Shown here piece after piece: positions 34,338 to 45,981 of a DNA stretch of 64,000 nucleotides. Each line of letters starts with the position of its first letter. Positions within the stretch are counted from its first letter, which is position 1. The notes below the pieces were generated by a model, which searched no databases, was not told where the DNA came from, and was given only the letters and a program-made list of their open reading frames with translations. This stretch comes from Geobacter sp. SVR (GTDB lineage Bacteria; Desulfobacterota; Desulfuromonadia; Geobacterales; Pseudopelobacteraceae): contig NZ_AP024469.1 in assembly GCF_016865365.1 (NCBI RefSeq), positions 186,001 to 250,000 of the forward strand, read 5' to 3'. The position numbers were made by a program, and so were the translations under genes.

Positions 34338-36259
34338 ATGGTTCGACAAGATGATTCGCGAAACGTGCAGGAAATCCTGATCTTTACGCTTGTTCCGGTA
34401 ATAGTGGGAGTGCTGACCCTGGCCGCTTGGCTATTGGGGCGTTGGCAGGTCGACCCTGCGTTTCTGGCTGCCGGACTTGCCCTAATTGCCACTGTTTTCG
34501 GTGGATGGCAGCGCTTTCTGGCGGGCTTTCGTGACATCGCACACCGCAAGATCACGGTCAACGTATTCGTGACAATAGCTATTTTCGTTACCATAGCCGC
34601 CGGAGAGTTTGTACCTGCGGCGGTGATCATTCTGATTATGGCCGTGGTCGGAGCTTTGGAGTCGTACACGCTCGACAAGACACGCCGGAGTATCCGTGGC
34701 CTGCTTGACCTCACCCCGCCGATGGCAAACGTGCGGCGCGGCGATGAGGAAGTCTCAGTTTCCGTAGCCGAACTGCAGACCGGAGATATCGTGATAGTAC
34801 GACCGGGTGATCGCATTCCAGTGGACGGCATAATCACCGTGGGCTCGGCGACCGTTAACCAGGCACCCATCACCGGAGAATCCATGCCGGTGGAGAAACT
34901 CAAGGGCCACGAGGTCTTTGCCGGTACCCTGAATGAGAGCGGTCGTCTTGAGATACGCACCACCAAGATCGGCGCAGACACCACTCTTGCCAGAATAGTT
35001 CACTTGGTCGAAGAAGCGCAGGAGTCCAAAGCGCCCATTCAAGGGATCGCCGACCGTTTTACCGTATGGTTCCTTCCTACCGTGCTCATACTTGCAGGTA
35101 TCGGGTATCTGACTTCAGGCGAGGTCAAAATAGCCGTCGCCATTCTGCTGGTTGCATGTCCCTGCGCTTTCGCCATCGCGACACCTTCGGCAGTGGCAGC
35201 AGGAATTGCCAATATGGCCCGCCGGTCTGTGCTCATCAAAGGTGGTATCTTCTTCGAAATCGCGGGTAAGATTAACTCTCTGGTCATTGACAAAACCGGT
35301 ACTCTCACCTTGGGTCGTCCGAAAGTCCTGGAAGTGATCAGCTGCGAATGCGTGTCGGAAAACGAGGTGCTTCGTCTGGCTGCCATAACTGAAAAGTACT
35401 CGGAGCATCCTTTGGCAAAAGCGGTGATGGCTTTGGCCAAGGAACGAGCACTTGAGATACCGGACCCCGATGAGTTCAGAATCGAGGTTGGCAAAGGAGT
35501 CGAAACTACCCAGGATGGACGGGAGATTGTTGTTGGGAGGGATGTTTTTCTACGAGGACGGGGATCGCTATTCCCGCTCAAATTGAACAGGCCCTGACTG
35601 CTCAATCCGAGTTAGGAAGGACGGCGATCCTGGTCGCCTGTGACCACAAAGTTGTTGGACTCCTGTCAATCGCGGATGAAGTAAAGCCGGAGACAGCAGA
35701 CGCGATTGCTTCACTCAAGTCGCTTGGCGTGGGCAACATTACCATGTTGACCGGCGATAATGCCAGGGTTGCACAGGCCGTAGCGGCCCAGATCGGGGTG
35801 GACGAATTCCGGGCCGAGCTCATGCCGCAGGATAAGCAGTCCGCCATCCAGGAGATGAAAAACGAAGGCAAGACCGTAGCCATGGTCGGTGATGGCATCA
35901 ATGATGCTCCTGCTCTGGCGCTCGCCGATGTAGGCATTGTGATGGGAGGGACCGGCTCAGACATCGCCATTGAGGCGGCGGATGTGACACTGATGGACGG
36001 CAACCTCTCGCGTCTAGTCGAATTTGTGCAGATGTCCCGGAAGGTGTTGCGGCGGATCAAGCTCAATATATTCTTTTCCATAATCTATAACGCTATCGGC
36101 CTGACCTTGGCTATGCTCGGGCACCTGACGCCGGTTATGGCGGTCATATTCCAGGAAGCGGGCTGTGTCACAGTCGTACTCAGCTCCACGTTGCTCCTCT
36201 GGGCCAAGGTTCCCGGCCCGAAGTTACGACATGCACCTGCGCTTAAAGGAACCACATGA
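34338..36259 (+). pseudogene. P1B-type ATPase, unit 2, frameshifted
   Basis: Four G instead of five (35560-35563) shift the frame after residue 409 and stop it at 35597. The first piece keeps CPC and DKTGT but loses GDGIND and TM7/TM8; the rest is readable from about 35598 to 36259. Confidence 0.85.
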
Positions 36260-36361
36260 GAACCCAAATTTGAATAGCTGAAAAGGAATGCCTATTTCAT
36301 TCATCCGCAAAACTGTAGTCAAAACCTCCTTCCCTTCAGAGGGAGGGTTAGGGTTGGAGGG

Positions 36362-37010
36362 TAATTTCCTTAGGGTAAACCCCGGCTCTGCCGGGGGACC
36401 CCAATAGTTTGACAGTTCCTGAAATATGTAGAAGCCTCCCTAACGTGAACCGCTCAAAGTACACGAAAAGGAGGCTTCAATGGACGACACACAAAGTTTA
36501 TGCCACACGAAATGGGATTGCAAGTATCACGTTGTATGGATTCCAAAATGTCGCCGCAAGGTGCTGTTTGGTCGAATCCGGAAATATCTTGCCGACTTGT
36601 TTCATAGTCTAGCCAGGCAGAAAGAGTGCAAGATAGTGGAAGGGCACCTTCAACCTGATCATATTCACATATTGATATCGATCCCACCAAAATACTCCGT
36701 TGCACAGGTGATCGGTTTCATCAAGGGCAAAAGTGCAATCCATATTGCGCGAATGTACCTTGGTCAGAAGAAGAACTTTGCTGGTATGAGCTTTTGGGCA
36801 CGTGGCTACTTTGTATCCACTGTCGGTGCTGACGAGGAAACAATTGCCAACTACATCAGGAACCAGGAAGACGAAGACAAACGTCTGGATCAATTGACAT
36901 TTTTGCCCGAAGAATGACCACCACTCGTGGTGGTCAGATAATCTTTTGAAAAAACCGCTTCGAGCGGTTCACGACTTTGAAAGCCCCCGGCTTTGCCGGG
37001 GGATGCTTAC
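36362..37010 (+). mobile_element. IS200/IS605-family element, copy 3
   Basis: 649 bp; shares the shorter C run with copy 2. Joins units 2 and 3. Confidence 0.9.
36480..36917 (+). CDS. tnpA: IS200-type transposase TnpA, copy 3
   Basis: Same protein as copy 1. Confidence 0.95.
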   Translation: MDDTQSLCHTKWDCKYHVVWIPKCRRKVLFGRIRKYLADLFHSLARQKECKIVEGHLQPDHIHILISIPPKYSVAQVIGFIKGKSAIHIARMYLGQKKNFAGMSFWARGYFVSTVGADEETIANYIRNQEDEDKRLDQLTFLPEE

Positions 37011-37028
37011 AATATAAAGGAGTCGCAT

Positions 37029-37415
37029 ATGAAAAATTCCAAAAATACACGATCACCTGATTTGATAGCAAAATTACTCCAGCTCATCTATAGCAAATCT
37101 TTTAACAGCACCAGTTTTTGTATGTTTTGTTTGGAGCCGTCTGAACTGGCAAGCCTTGCTGGTGTTGAAAATCTAACCGATAATGATATTAAGGCTATTG
37201 ATAAGCACCTAAAAAGCTCTGACTTTGCATTGGTTCCATTATTTGATTGTTTTGTTGTGACTGAAGCTCCAGAAATAGATTTATTGCGGTCAGTCCCTTC
37301 CAAACTTCTTAAAAAGTATCAGATTGGTAGTGACGATAGCATTGAAAATGAATATGCGGCTGAGATGTCGCATAAACATGGATTTGGGCAGGGTGATAAC
37401 CGTAATTATGATTAG
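37029..37415 (+). CDS. Unknown 128-aa protein, unit 3
   Basis: Identical in translation to unit 1. Confidence 0.6.
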   Translation: MKNSKNTRSPDLIAKLLQLIYSKSFNSTSFCMFCLEPSELASLAGVENLTDNDIKAIDKHLKSSDFALVPLFDCFVVTEAPEIDLLRSVPSKLLKKYQIGSDDSIENEYAAEMSHKHGFGQGDNRNYD

Positions 37416-37694
37416 TGTTTACTTGCCAATGTCATCTGGCTATACGGAGTTAAAATGTCGTATAGCCAGGACCAAAACATCATGAAAGTGCAGCCATTTC
37501 ACCACGGCTATCTTTCCTGCAATGATTTTATGACTCCCACCAGTATCTTATACGCAACTTTCTGATCCTCATCATTAAGTTGTGAATGAGATGGTTTCAT
37601 GAAGTATCAAGTTTTATGTTATGAACATGCAATCATATAGCTGGCAAAAAATAAGCGTCCGATGCACGGACGCAGACAGACTTCGCGCAGGATC

Positions 37695-38381
37695 TCAAAA
37701 ATACTGCCAAACGAACCAACCTCCAACCAAAGCTACTATAGACCCACTTACTCGTTTTGCCCAAAGGGAGAAGTTTACGACTCCCCGTGCTTTGACAAAT
37801 CCTTCGACAAAGCCGGTGAACGTGCCAGCAAAGAGCATCAGCAGGCAATGGCCTATGGCATAGCTGAACAGGAGTGCGATACCATAAAACACCTGACCTT
37901 TTCCGGCGACCAGCGTCAGCAGTACTACCAGTACCGGAGTGGCGCAGGGTGAGGAAACAATCCCGAAGAATAGCCCCAGCAGAAACGCACCGACAATTCC
38001 GCCTTGCTTTGGTTTGAAGTCCCGTTTAATCGGCAGTCGAATCTCATACAACCCCATCAACTGGCCACCCATGACCAATGCAATGGTTCCTGCGATCAAA
38101 TACCAAGGCCCTCCCAGAGTGCCGAACATGGTCCCCAAAAGACCGGCTGCCGCACCAAAGGCGGTGAAGGTCAGCGACAACCCAAGAACAAAAACCAGGG
38201 AATAACGAAAGGCCTTCCACTTGTCGCCATCGCTGTAGCCGCCTACAAATCCGACCACCAGCGGGATGGTTGCCAGCACGCAGGGGGAGGCGGATGAAAG
38301 CACCCCGGCCAGGAACACCGCCCCGAAAGCCACCAGCGGATAGAGCGTAATAATCTGTTCGATATTATCGAGAAAGGTCAT
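37695..38381 (-). CDS. CcdA/ArsG-like transporter, unit 3
   Basis: Intact, same as 23801-24487. Confidence 0.88.
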   Translation of the reverse strand: MTFLDNIEQIITLYPLVAFGAVFLAGVLSSASPCVLATIPLVVGFVGGYSDGDKWKAFRYSLVFVLGLSLTFTAFGAAAGLLGTMFGTLGGPWYLIAGTIALVMGGQLMGLYEIRLPIKRDFKPKQGGIVGAFLLGLFFGIVSSPCATPVLVVLLTLVAGKGQVFYGIALLFSYAIGHCLLMLFAGTFTGFVEGFVKARGVVNFSLWAKRVSGSIVALVGGWFVWQYF

Positions 38382-38761
38382 CTGAGCCCTGCTGTCTTCA
38401 ATTCCTTTAGAATGTCCGACTTTTCCATAAATCCGGTATGACGCTTCACCTCTTTGCCCTGGGCATTGAAGAAGATCTGGGTCGGGATCATCTGAATTCT
38501 GAATTTTTTAGCAGCAGCCTCGTTTTCCCACACATCAATGAACAGCACTCCGGCTTTCCCTTTGTATTCAGTGGAAAGTCCCTCCAGAATCGGCGCCATT
38601 TTCTTGCAGGGAATGCAGGCACGGGCGCCTAGGTCAATGACCGTCGGTTTACCGGATGACAGGGCTTGTTTGACTGCGGCATCGGTTGCAGATGGAAGTT
38701 CGGCGTATGCCGTGGCTGTTGTCAGCATGATCAATATGAGCAGTTGAAGTGTCTTCATCAT
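38378..38761 (-). CDS. Exported thioredoxin-family protein, unit 3
   Basis: Same as 24484-24867. Confidence 0.9.
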   Translation of the reverse strand: MMKTLQLLILIMLTTATAYAELPSATDAAVKQALSSGKPTVIDLGARACIPCKKMAPILEGLSTEYKGKAGVLFIDVWENEAAAKKFRIQMIPTQIFFNAQGKEVKRHTGFMEKSDILKELKTAGLR

Positions 38762-38988
38762 GACAGCACCCCCATGATTTCCGCCACGGAAGCGACCTTG
38801 CCGGAAAACTTTACCTGTCCATCAACCACCAGCGCCGGTGTGCTCATGACACCGTAAGACATGATTTTAGATATCTCTTCAACCTTGACGACATCTGCCG
38901 TCTTGCCACTCTCTTCCACTGCTTTCTTCACATTTTCATAAAGGGTCTTGCATTTAGAACAGCCAGTGCCGAGCACTTCGATCTTCAT
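38758..38988 (-). CDS. TM0996-type small thioredoxin, unit 3
   Basis: Same as 24864-25094. Confidence 0.88.
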   Translation of the reverse strand: MKIEVLGTGCSKCKTLYENVKKAVEESGKTADVVKVEEISKIMSYGVMSTPALVVDGQVKFSGKVASVAEIMGVLS

Positions 38989-39033
38989 GATTCATTCTCC
39001 TGTGTTGATTTGATCTCTGCTTCAAGCAGTATT

Positions 39034-39201
39034 TTAATTTCTTTTGAGCAGCAGCGGCCACGGGGATAGCTCCTTGCAACGCCCCTCTGTGCAGGCTCCA
39101 GTCATTCGGCGGATATCATCCATGTTTCGGGCACCGTTTTGAATTGCTTCCAAAATTGATCCCTTGCTGACATTACTGCACCAGCAGACCGGCTCATTCA
39201 T
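39034..39201 (-). pseudogene. BFD-like [2Fe-2S] protein, unit 3, 3' frameshift
   Basis: Same two-base G-run deletion as unit 2 (39062-39065). Confidence 0.75.
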
Positions 39202-39339
39202 GGGTGCTTCCAAGATGTTTTCAGTAAAGTATTGGCTCACAGTGGTTTAGTTCCTCTTTTCGTGTTTAGTTCCATGCTTACCTCTTGCTAAATGGGGACC
39301 TCGGACTATAGGCCCCCATTATTCTCGAAAGGCCAAAAC

Positions 39340-39648
39340 CTATTTGAGAACACCTTTAGCTTTCATCATGTCGCAGGGATTCTGACGCATGACCGGCACG
39401 GCAACACCTTTTTCTTTGGCCCGGTCTTCCATCTTTTTGTGATGTTCCTCAACGTACTCCTTGCAAGCGCCATACTCAGTGAAACTGCGCATTTTGGTCT
39501 GGTGTTCAGTACGTTCCGCCGAGGTCATCAATTGCCAACCGGCGGTATTCTGCTGGTTGCTGCTCCAGCGCCACTGTTTGGCCATGGCTGTGGTGGCAAA
39601 AAGTGCTGCTACAAGGATTGCAATTAGTGTTGTTGTGATGGTTTTCAT
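39340..39648 (-). CDS. Secreted 102-aa protein, unit 3
   Basis: Same as 25448-25756. Confidence 0.7.
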   Translation of the reverse strand: MKTITTTLIAILVAALFATTAMAKQWRWSSNQQNTAGWQLMTSAERTEHQTKMRSFTEYGACKEYVEEHHKKMEDRAKEKGVAVPVMRQNPCDMMKAKGVLK

Positions 39649-39691
39649 GGTCTTTCTCCTTTTTGGGTTGTGGCAGTGGATACGCACTCAC

Positions 39692-40027
39692 TTAATAAGT
39701 GGATCTGACTCTGCCGTTGTTCTTGTGAACAATTACCACATCGCGCACCGTTCCGTTTCCATCCACTAGTTCCACCCTGAAAAACCCGGGCCGCTCATCC
39801 ATAAATCCGATATGCAGATCGTGACCGATGAGAAATCCTTCGATAACCTTGCGGGCCTCAGCAGCCGTTTTGATGGTAGCCTTGGCACCGTAACAACCGC
39901 ACTTTCCGTTCTTTTGATAACCACCAAACGGTATTAGAGAATTGGGTTCTTTAGCAAAAGCGGGTGTGGTCATCAGTACGGCCAGGGTTGCATAGAGCGT
40001 AATAGATGTTATGTGTGGCTTTTTCAT
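39692..40027 (-). CDS. Periplasmic PepSY-like protein, unit 3
   Basis: Same as 25800-26135. Confidence 0.68.
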   Translation of the reverse strand: MKKPHITSITLYATLAVLMTTPAFAKEPNSLIPFGGYQKNGKCGCYGAKATIKTAAEARKVIEGFLIGHDLHIGFMDERPGFFRVELVDGNGTVRDVVIVHKNNGRVRSTY

Positions 40028-40067
40028 GACAGAGTACCATTGTTGTCTGTTGTTGGTGTGTACGTCC

Positions 40068-40463
40068 TTACCTGTTTTGATAGGCCGCCTGCATCCTTCC
40101 CATCCCTCTGCCCATTCCCATTCCACAGCCCATACCGCATCCTCCCCCGCCCGGACCCGGCAGGCCGTTACTGGTTGCGATGGTGGTAATTTTAGCCTGT
40201 AGATCGGTCATTTCTTTGGTGAGTGTCGCAACCCTGCCTGCGTCAACCGGCTGCTTGAGATACTCGTTGCGCAACTCAACTTTCTTGAGCATCATTTCGT
40301 TACGCAGAGTCGTGGTCTCGTCCTGAAACTTCTTGACAGCCTCGACACTGACCGGCGTCCCTTGAGCGACCATGCCACCTCCGTACCCCCACGGCCCGGC
40401 AAAAGCTGTGCCTGCAAATGCCAAAAGCCCTACCCCGATTACTGTTGCTATGTTTGTTTTCAT
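40068..40463 (-). CDS. Spy/ZraP-like periplasmic protein, unit 3
   Basis: Same as 26176-26571. Confidence 0.82.
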   Translation of the reverse strand: MKTNIATVIGVGLLAFAGTAFAGPWGYGGGMVAQGTPVSVEAVKKFQDETTTLRNEMMLKKVELRNEYLKQPVDAGRVATLTKEMTDLQAKITTIATSNGLPGPGGGGCGMGCGMGMGRGMGRMQAAYQNR

Positions 40464-40632
40464 GGCCAATTACCTCCTTACAAGATGTTTGATACAGTTG
40501 AACAGTAACAGGTAAGAGTGAAATGAGTGTGAGCAAATTGTGAAAGAATTGTGATATCAGTCCGGGGAAGAGAGCTTGACAAGCTCGGTAATACACAATA
40601 CCATGTAATAGTGTTTTGCCCAAGGAGGCACA

Positions 40633-41010
40633 ATGAATCAAAAAGAGAAAACGGAACTACCTGCTTGTACCCTCAAGCCCACCCTGGAGGAACGGAGTCT
40701 GATTACTTCCACGGAGAGTGGAGAACTCGTAGCTTTGTTCAAAGTTCTCGCCAACGAGACACGGCTTCGTTTGCTTCACGCCTTGGCTCGCGCGGGAGAG
40801 TTGTGTGTGACGGAGCTGGCGGCTGCCGTGGGGATGAAGCCACAAGCTGTTTCCAATCAGTTGCAACGCCTTGCTGACCGAGGCATCATCATGTCCACCC
40901 GACAAGGAAACAACATATATTACCGTGTAGCTGACCCGTGTGCGCTCAGTCTCCTCAGCCTCGGTTTCTGCCTTGTCGAGGAGGCCAAGCAGCGCGTCGG
41001 CGGATTATAA
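40633..41010 (+). CDS. ArsR-family metalloregulator, unit 3
   Basis: Same as 26741-27118. Confidence 0.92.
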   Translation: MNQKEKTELPACTLKPTLEERSLITSTESGELVALFKVLANETRLRLLHALARAGELCVTELAAAVGMKPQAVSNQLQRLADRGIIMSTRQGNNIYYRVADPCALSLLSLGFCLVEEAKQRVGGL

Positions 41011-41100
41011 GGACGGGTTCGATAATGAAGAGGACGTATGCGTTCCAAGGTGAAACGGTAACGCTTAACAAAAAGTCCTAAACAACAAGGAGGTCAAATC

Positions 41101-41265
41101 ATGGAAAAGAAACCCAATGAAGTGAATCCAGGCAAAAAAGGACTCTGGACAATACTCAAGGAGTCAATGAATAAGTCGAGCAGCGGTTGCGGTCCAGGGT
41201 GTGGTTGCCATGTCGAGAATCAGGATAAAGAGAAGCAACAGAAAGATGCGCCGGAAAAACCGTAA
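41101..41265 (+). CDS. 54-aa CGPGC protein, unit 3
   Basis: Same as 27209-27373. Confidence 0.75.
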   Translation: MEKKPNEVNPGKKGLWTILKESMNKSSSGCGPGCGCHVENQDKEKQQKDAPEKP

Positions 41266-41283
41266 ACGACAAGGAGCAAGCTG

Positions 41284-43205
41284 ATGGTTCGACAAGATGA
41301 TTCGCGAAACGTGCAGGAAATCCTGATCTTTACGCTTGTTCCGGTAATAGTGGGAGTGCTGACCCTGGCCGCTTGGCTATTGGGGCGTTGGCAGGTCGAC
41401 CCTGCGTTTCTGGCTGCCGGACTTGCCCTAATTGCCACTGTTTTCGGTGGATGGCAGCGCTTTCTGGCGGGCTTTCGTGACATCGCACACCGCAAGATCA
41501 CGGTCAACGTATTCGTGACAATAGCTATTTTCGTTACCATAGCCGCCGGAGAGTTTGTACCTGCGGCGGTGATCATTCTGATTATGGCCGTGGTCGGAGC
41601 TTTGGAGTCGTACACGCTCGACAAGACACGCCGGAGTATCCGTGGCCTGCTTGACCTCACCCCGCCGATGGCAAACGTGCGGCGCGGCGATGAGGAAGTC
41701 TCAGTTTCCGTAGCCGAACTGCAGACCGGAGATATCGTGATAGTACGACCGGGTGATCGCATTCCAGTGGACGGCATAATCACCGTGGGCTCGGCGACCG
41801 TTAACCAGGCACCCATCACCGGAGAATCCATGCCGGTGGAGAAACTCAAGGGCCACGAGGTCTTTGCCGGTACCCTGAATGAGAGCGGTCGTCTTGAGAT
41901 ACGCACCACCAAGATCGGCGCAGACACCACTCTTGCCAGAATAGTTCACTTGGTCGAAGAAGCGCAGGAGTCCAAAGCGCCCATTCAAGGGATCGCCGAC
42001 CGTTTTACCGTATGGTTCCTTCCTACCGTGCTCATACTTGCAGGTATCGGGTATCTGACTTCAGGCGAGGTCAAAATAGCCGTCGCCATTCTGCTGGTTG
42101 CATGTCCCTGCGCTTTCGCCATCGCGACACCTTCGGCAGTGGCAGCAGGAATTGCCAATATGGCCCGCCGGTCTGTGCTCATCAAAGGTGGTATCTTCTT
42201 CGAAATCGCGGGTAAGATTAACTCTCTGGTCATTGACAAAACCGGTACTCTCACCTTGGGTCGTCCGAAAGTCCTGGAAGTGATCAGCTGCGAATGCGTG
42301 TCGGAAAACGAGGTGCTTCGTCTGGCTGCCATAACTGAAAAGTACTCGGAGCATCCTTTGGCAAAAGCGGTGATGGCTTTGGCCAAGGAACGAGCACTTG
42401 AGATACCGGACCCCGATGAGTTCAGAATCGAGGTTGGCAAAGGAGTCGAAACTACCCAGGATGGACGGGAGATTGTTGTTGGGAGGGATGTTTTTCTACG
42501 AGGACGGGGATCGCTATTCCCGCTCAAATTGAACAGGCCCTGACTGCTCAATCCGAGTTAGGAAGGACGGCGATCCTGGTCGCCTGTGACCACAAAGTTG
42601 TTGGACTCCTGTCAATCGCGGATGAAGTAAAGCCGGAGACAGCAGACGCGATTGCTTCACTCAAGTCGCTTGGCGTGGGCAACATTACCATGTTGACCGG
42701 CGATAATGCCAGGGTTGCACAGGCCGTAGCGGCCCAGATCGGGGTGGACGAATTCCGGGCCGAGCTCATGCCGCAGGATAAGCAGTCCGCCATCCAGGAG
42801 ATGAAAAACGAAGGCAAGACCGTAGCCATGGTCGGTGATGGCATCAATGATGCTCCTGCTCTGGCGCTCGCCGATGTAGGCATTGTGATGGGAGGGACCG
42901 GCTCAGACATCGCCATTGAGGCGGCGGATGTGACACTGATGGACGGCAACCTCTCGCGTCTAGTCGAATTTGTGCAGATGTCCCGGAAGGTGTTGCGGCG
43001 GATCAAGCTCAATATATTCTTTTCCATAATCTATAACGCTATCGGCCTGACCTTGGCTATGCTCGGGCACCTGACGCCGGTTATGGCGGTCATATTCCAG
43101 GAAGCGGGCTGTGTCACAGTCGTACTCAGCTCCACGTTGCTCCTCTGGGCCAAGGTTCCCGGCCCGAAGTTACGACATGCACCTGCGCTTAAAGGAACCA
43201 CATGA
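41284..43205 (+). pseudogene. P1B-type ATPase, unit 3, frameshifted
   Basis: Same one-G deletion as unit 2 (42506-42509); the first frame stops at 42543. Confidence 0.85.
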
Positions 43206-43308
43206 GAACCCAAATTTGAATAGCTGAAAAGGAATGCCTATTTCATTCATCCGCAAAACTGTAGTCAAAACCTCCTTCCCTTCAGAGGGAGGGTTAGGGT
43301 TGGAGGGG

Positions 43309-43958
43309 TAATTTCCTTAGGGTAAACCCCCGGCTCTGCCGGGGGACCCCAATAGTTTGACAGTTCCTGAAATATGTAGAAGCCTCCCTAACGTGAACCG
43401 CTCAAAGTACACGAAAAGGAGGCTTCAATGGACGACACACAAAGTTTATGCCACACGAAATGGGATTGCAAGTATCACGTTGTATGGATTCCAAAATGTC
43501 GCCGCAAGGTGCTGTTTGGTCGAATCCGGAAATATCTTGCCGACTTGTTTCATAGTCTAGCCAGGCAGAAAGAGTGCAAGATAGTGGAAGGGCACCTTCA
43601 ACCTGATCATATTCACATATTGATATCGATCCCACCAAAATACTCCGTTGCACAGGTGATCGGTTTCATCAAGGGCAAAAGTGCAATCCATATTGCGCGA
43701 ATGTACCTTGGTCAGAAGAAGAACTTTGCTGGTATGAGCTTTTGGGCACGTGGCTACTTTGTATCCACTGTCGGTGCTGACGAGGAAACAATTGCCAACT
43801 ACATCAGGAACCAGGAAGACGAAGACAAACGTCTGGATCAATTGACATTTTTGCCCGAAGAATGACCACCACTCGTGGTGGTCAGATAATCTTTTGAAAA
43901 AACCGCTTCGAGCGGTTCACGACTTTGAAAGCCCCCGGCTTTGCCGGGGGATGCTTAC
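43309..43958 (+). mobile_element. IS200/IS605-family element, copy 4
   Basis: 650 bp, full-length left hairpin. Joins units 3 and 4. Confidence 0.9.
43428..43865 (+). CDS. tnpA: IS200-type transposase TnpA, copy 4
   Basis: Same protein as copy 1. Confidence 0.95.
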   Translation: MDDTQSLCHTKWDCKYHVVWIPKCRRKVLFGRIRKYLADLFHSLARQKECKIVEGHLQPDHIHILISIPPKYSVAQVIGFIKGKSAIHIARMYLGQKKNFAGMSFWARGYFVSTVGADEETIANYIRNQEDEDKRLDQLTFLPEE

Positions 43959-43976
43959 AATATAAAGGAGTCGCAT

Positions 43977-44363
43977 ATGAAAAATTCCAAAAATACACGA
44001 TCACCTGATTTGATAGCAAAATTACTCCAGCTCATCTATAGCAAATCTTTTAACAGCACCAGTTTTTGTATGTTTTGTTTGGAGCCGTCTGAACTGGCAA
44101 GCCTTGCTGGTGTTGAAAATCTAACCGATAATGATATTAAGGCTATTGATAAGCACCTAAAAAGCTCTGACTTTGCATTGGTTCCATTATTTGATTGTTT
44201 TGTTGTGACTGAAGCTCCAGAAATAGATTTATTGCGGTCAGTCCCTTCCAAACTTCTTAAAAAGTATCAGATTGGTAGTGACGATAGCATTGAAAATGAA
44301 TATGCGGCTGAGATGTCGCATAAACATGGATTTGGGCAGGGTGATAACCGTAATTATGATTAG
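43977..44363 (+). CDS. Unknown 128-aa protein, unit 4
   Basis: Identical in translation to unit 1. Confidence 0.6.
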   Translation: MKNSKNTRSPDLIAKLLQLIYSKSFNSTSFCMFCLEPSELASLAGVENLTDNDIKAIDKHLKSSDFALVPLFDCFVVTEAPEIDLLRSVPSKLLKKYQIGSDDSIENEYAAEMSHKHGFGQGDNRNYD

Positions 44364-44642
44364 TGTTTACTTGCCAATGTCATCTGGCTATACGGAGTTA
44401 AAATGTCGTATAGCCAGGACCAAAACATCATGAAAGTGCAGCCATTTCACCACGGCTATCTTTCCTGCAATGATTTTATGACTCCCACCAGTATCTTATA
44501 CGCAACTTTCTGATCCTCATCATTAAGTTGTGAATGAGATGGTTTCATGAAGTATCAAGTTTTATGTTATGAACATGCAATCATATAGCTGGCAAAAAAT
44601 AAGCGTCCGATGCACGGACGCAGACAGACTTCGCGCAGGATC

Positions 44643-45329
44643 TCAAAAATACTGCCAAACGAACCAACCTCCAACCAAAGCTACTATAGACCCACTTACT
44701 CGTTTTGCCCAAAGGGAGAAGTTTACGACTCCCCGTGCTTTGACAAATCCTTCGACAAAGCCGGTGAACGTGCCAGCAAAGAGCATCAGCAGGCAATGGC
44801 CTATGGCATAGCTGAACAGGAGTGCGATACCATAAAACACCTGACCTTTTCCGGCGACCAGCGTCAGCAGTACTACCAGTACCGGAGTGGCGCAGGGTGA
44901 GGAAACAATCCCGAAGAATAGCCCCAGCAGAAACGCACCGACAATTCCGCCTTGCTTTGGTTTGAAGTCCCGTTTAATCGGCAGTCGAATCTCATACAAC
45001 CCCATCAACTGGCCACCCATGACCAATGCAATGGTTCCTGCGATCAAATACCAAGGCCCTCCCAGAGTGCCGAACATGGTCCCCAAAAGACCGGCTGCCG
45101 CACCAAAGGCGGTGAAGGTCAGCGACAACCCAAGAACAAAAACCAGGGAATAACGAAAGGCCTTCCACTTGTCGCCATCGCTGTAGCCGCCTACAAATCC
45201 GACCACCAGCGGGATGGTTGCCAGCACGCAGGGGGAGGCGGATGAAAGCACCCCGGCCAGGAACACCGCCCCGAAAGCCACCAGCGGATAGAGCGTAATA
45301 ATCTGTTCGATATTATCGAGAAAGGTCAT
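44643..45329 (-). CDS. CcdA/ArsG-like transporter, unit 4
   Basis: Intact, same as 23801-24487. Confidence 0.88.
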   Translation of the reverse strand: MTFLDNIEQIITLYPLVAFGAVFLAGVLSSASPCVLATIPLVVGFVGGYSDGDKWKAFRYSLVFVLGLSLTFTAFGAAAGLLGTMFGTLGGPWYLIAGTIALVMGGQLMGLYEIRLPIKRDFKPKQGGIVGAFLLGLFFGIVSSPCATPVLVVLLTLVAGKGQVFYGIALLFSYAIGHCLLMLFAGTFTGFVEGFVKARGVVNFSLWAKRVSGSIVALVGGWFVWQYF

Positions 45330-45709
45330 CTGAGCCCTGCTGTCTTCAATTCCTTTAGAATGTCCGACTTTTCCATAAATCCGGTATGACGCTTCACCTC
45401 TTTGCCCTGGGCATTGAAGAAGATCTGGGTCGGGATCATCTGAATTCTGAATTTTTTAGCAGCAGCCTCGTTTTCCCACACATCAATGAACAGCACTCCG
45501 GCTTTCCCTTTGTATTCAGTGGAAAGTCCCTCCAGAATCGGCGCCATTTTCTTGCAGGGAATGCAGGCACGGGCGCCTAGGTCAATGACCGTCGGTTTAC
45601 CGGATGACAGGGCTTGTTTGACTGCGGCATCGGTTGCAGATGGAAGTTCGGCGTATGCCGTGGCTGTTGTCAGCATGATCAATATGAGCAGTTGAAGTGT
45701 CTTCATCAT
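45326..45709 (-). CDS. Exported thioredoxin-family protein, unit 4
   Basis: Same as 24484-24867. Confidence 0.9.
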   Translation of the reverse strand: MMKTLQLLILIMLTTATAYAELPSATDAAVKQALSSGKPTVIDLGARACIPCKKMAPILEGLSTEYKGKAGVLFIDVWENEAAAKKFRIQMIPTQIFFNAQGKEVKRHTGFMEKSDILKELKTAGLR

Positions 45710-45936
45710 GACAGCACCCCCATGATTTCCGCCACGGAAGCGACCTTGCCGGAAAACTTTACCTGTCCATCAACCACCAGCGCCGGTGTGCTCATGACAC
45801 CGTAAGACATGATTTTAGATATCTCTTCAACCTTGACGACATCTGCCGTCTTGCCACTCTCTTCCACTGCTTTCTTCACATTTTCATAAAGGGTCTTGCA
45901 TTTAGAACAGCCAGTGCCGAGCACTTCGATCTTCAT
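45706..45936 (-). CDS. TM0996-type small thioredoxin, unit 4
   Basis: Same as 24864-25094. Confidence 0.88.
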   Translation of the reverse strand: MKIEVLGTGCSKCKTLYENVKKAVEESGKTADVVKVEEISKIMSYGVMSTPALVVDGQVKFSGKVASVAEIMGVLS

Positions 45937-45981
45937 GATTCATTCTCCTGTGTTGATTTGATCTCTGCTTCAAGCAGTATT

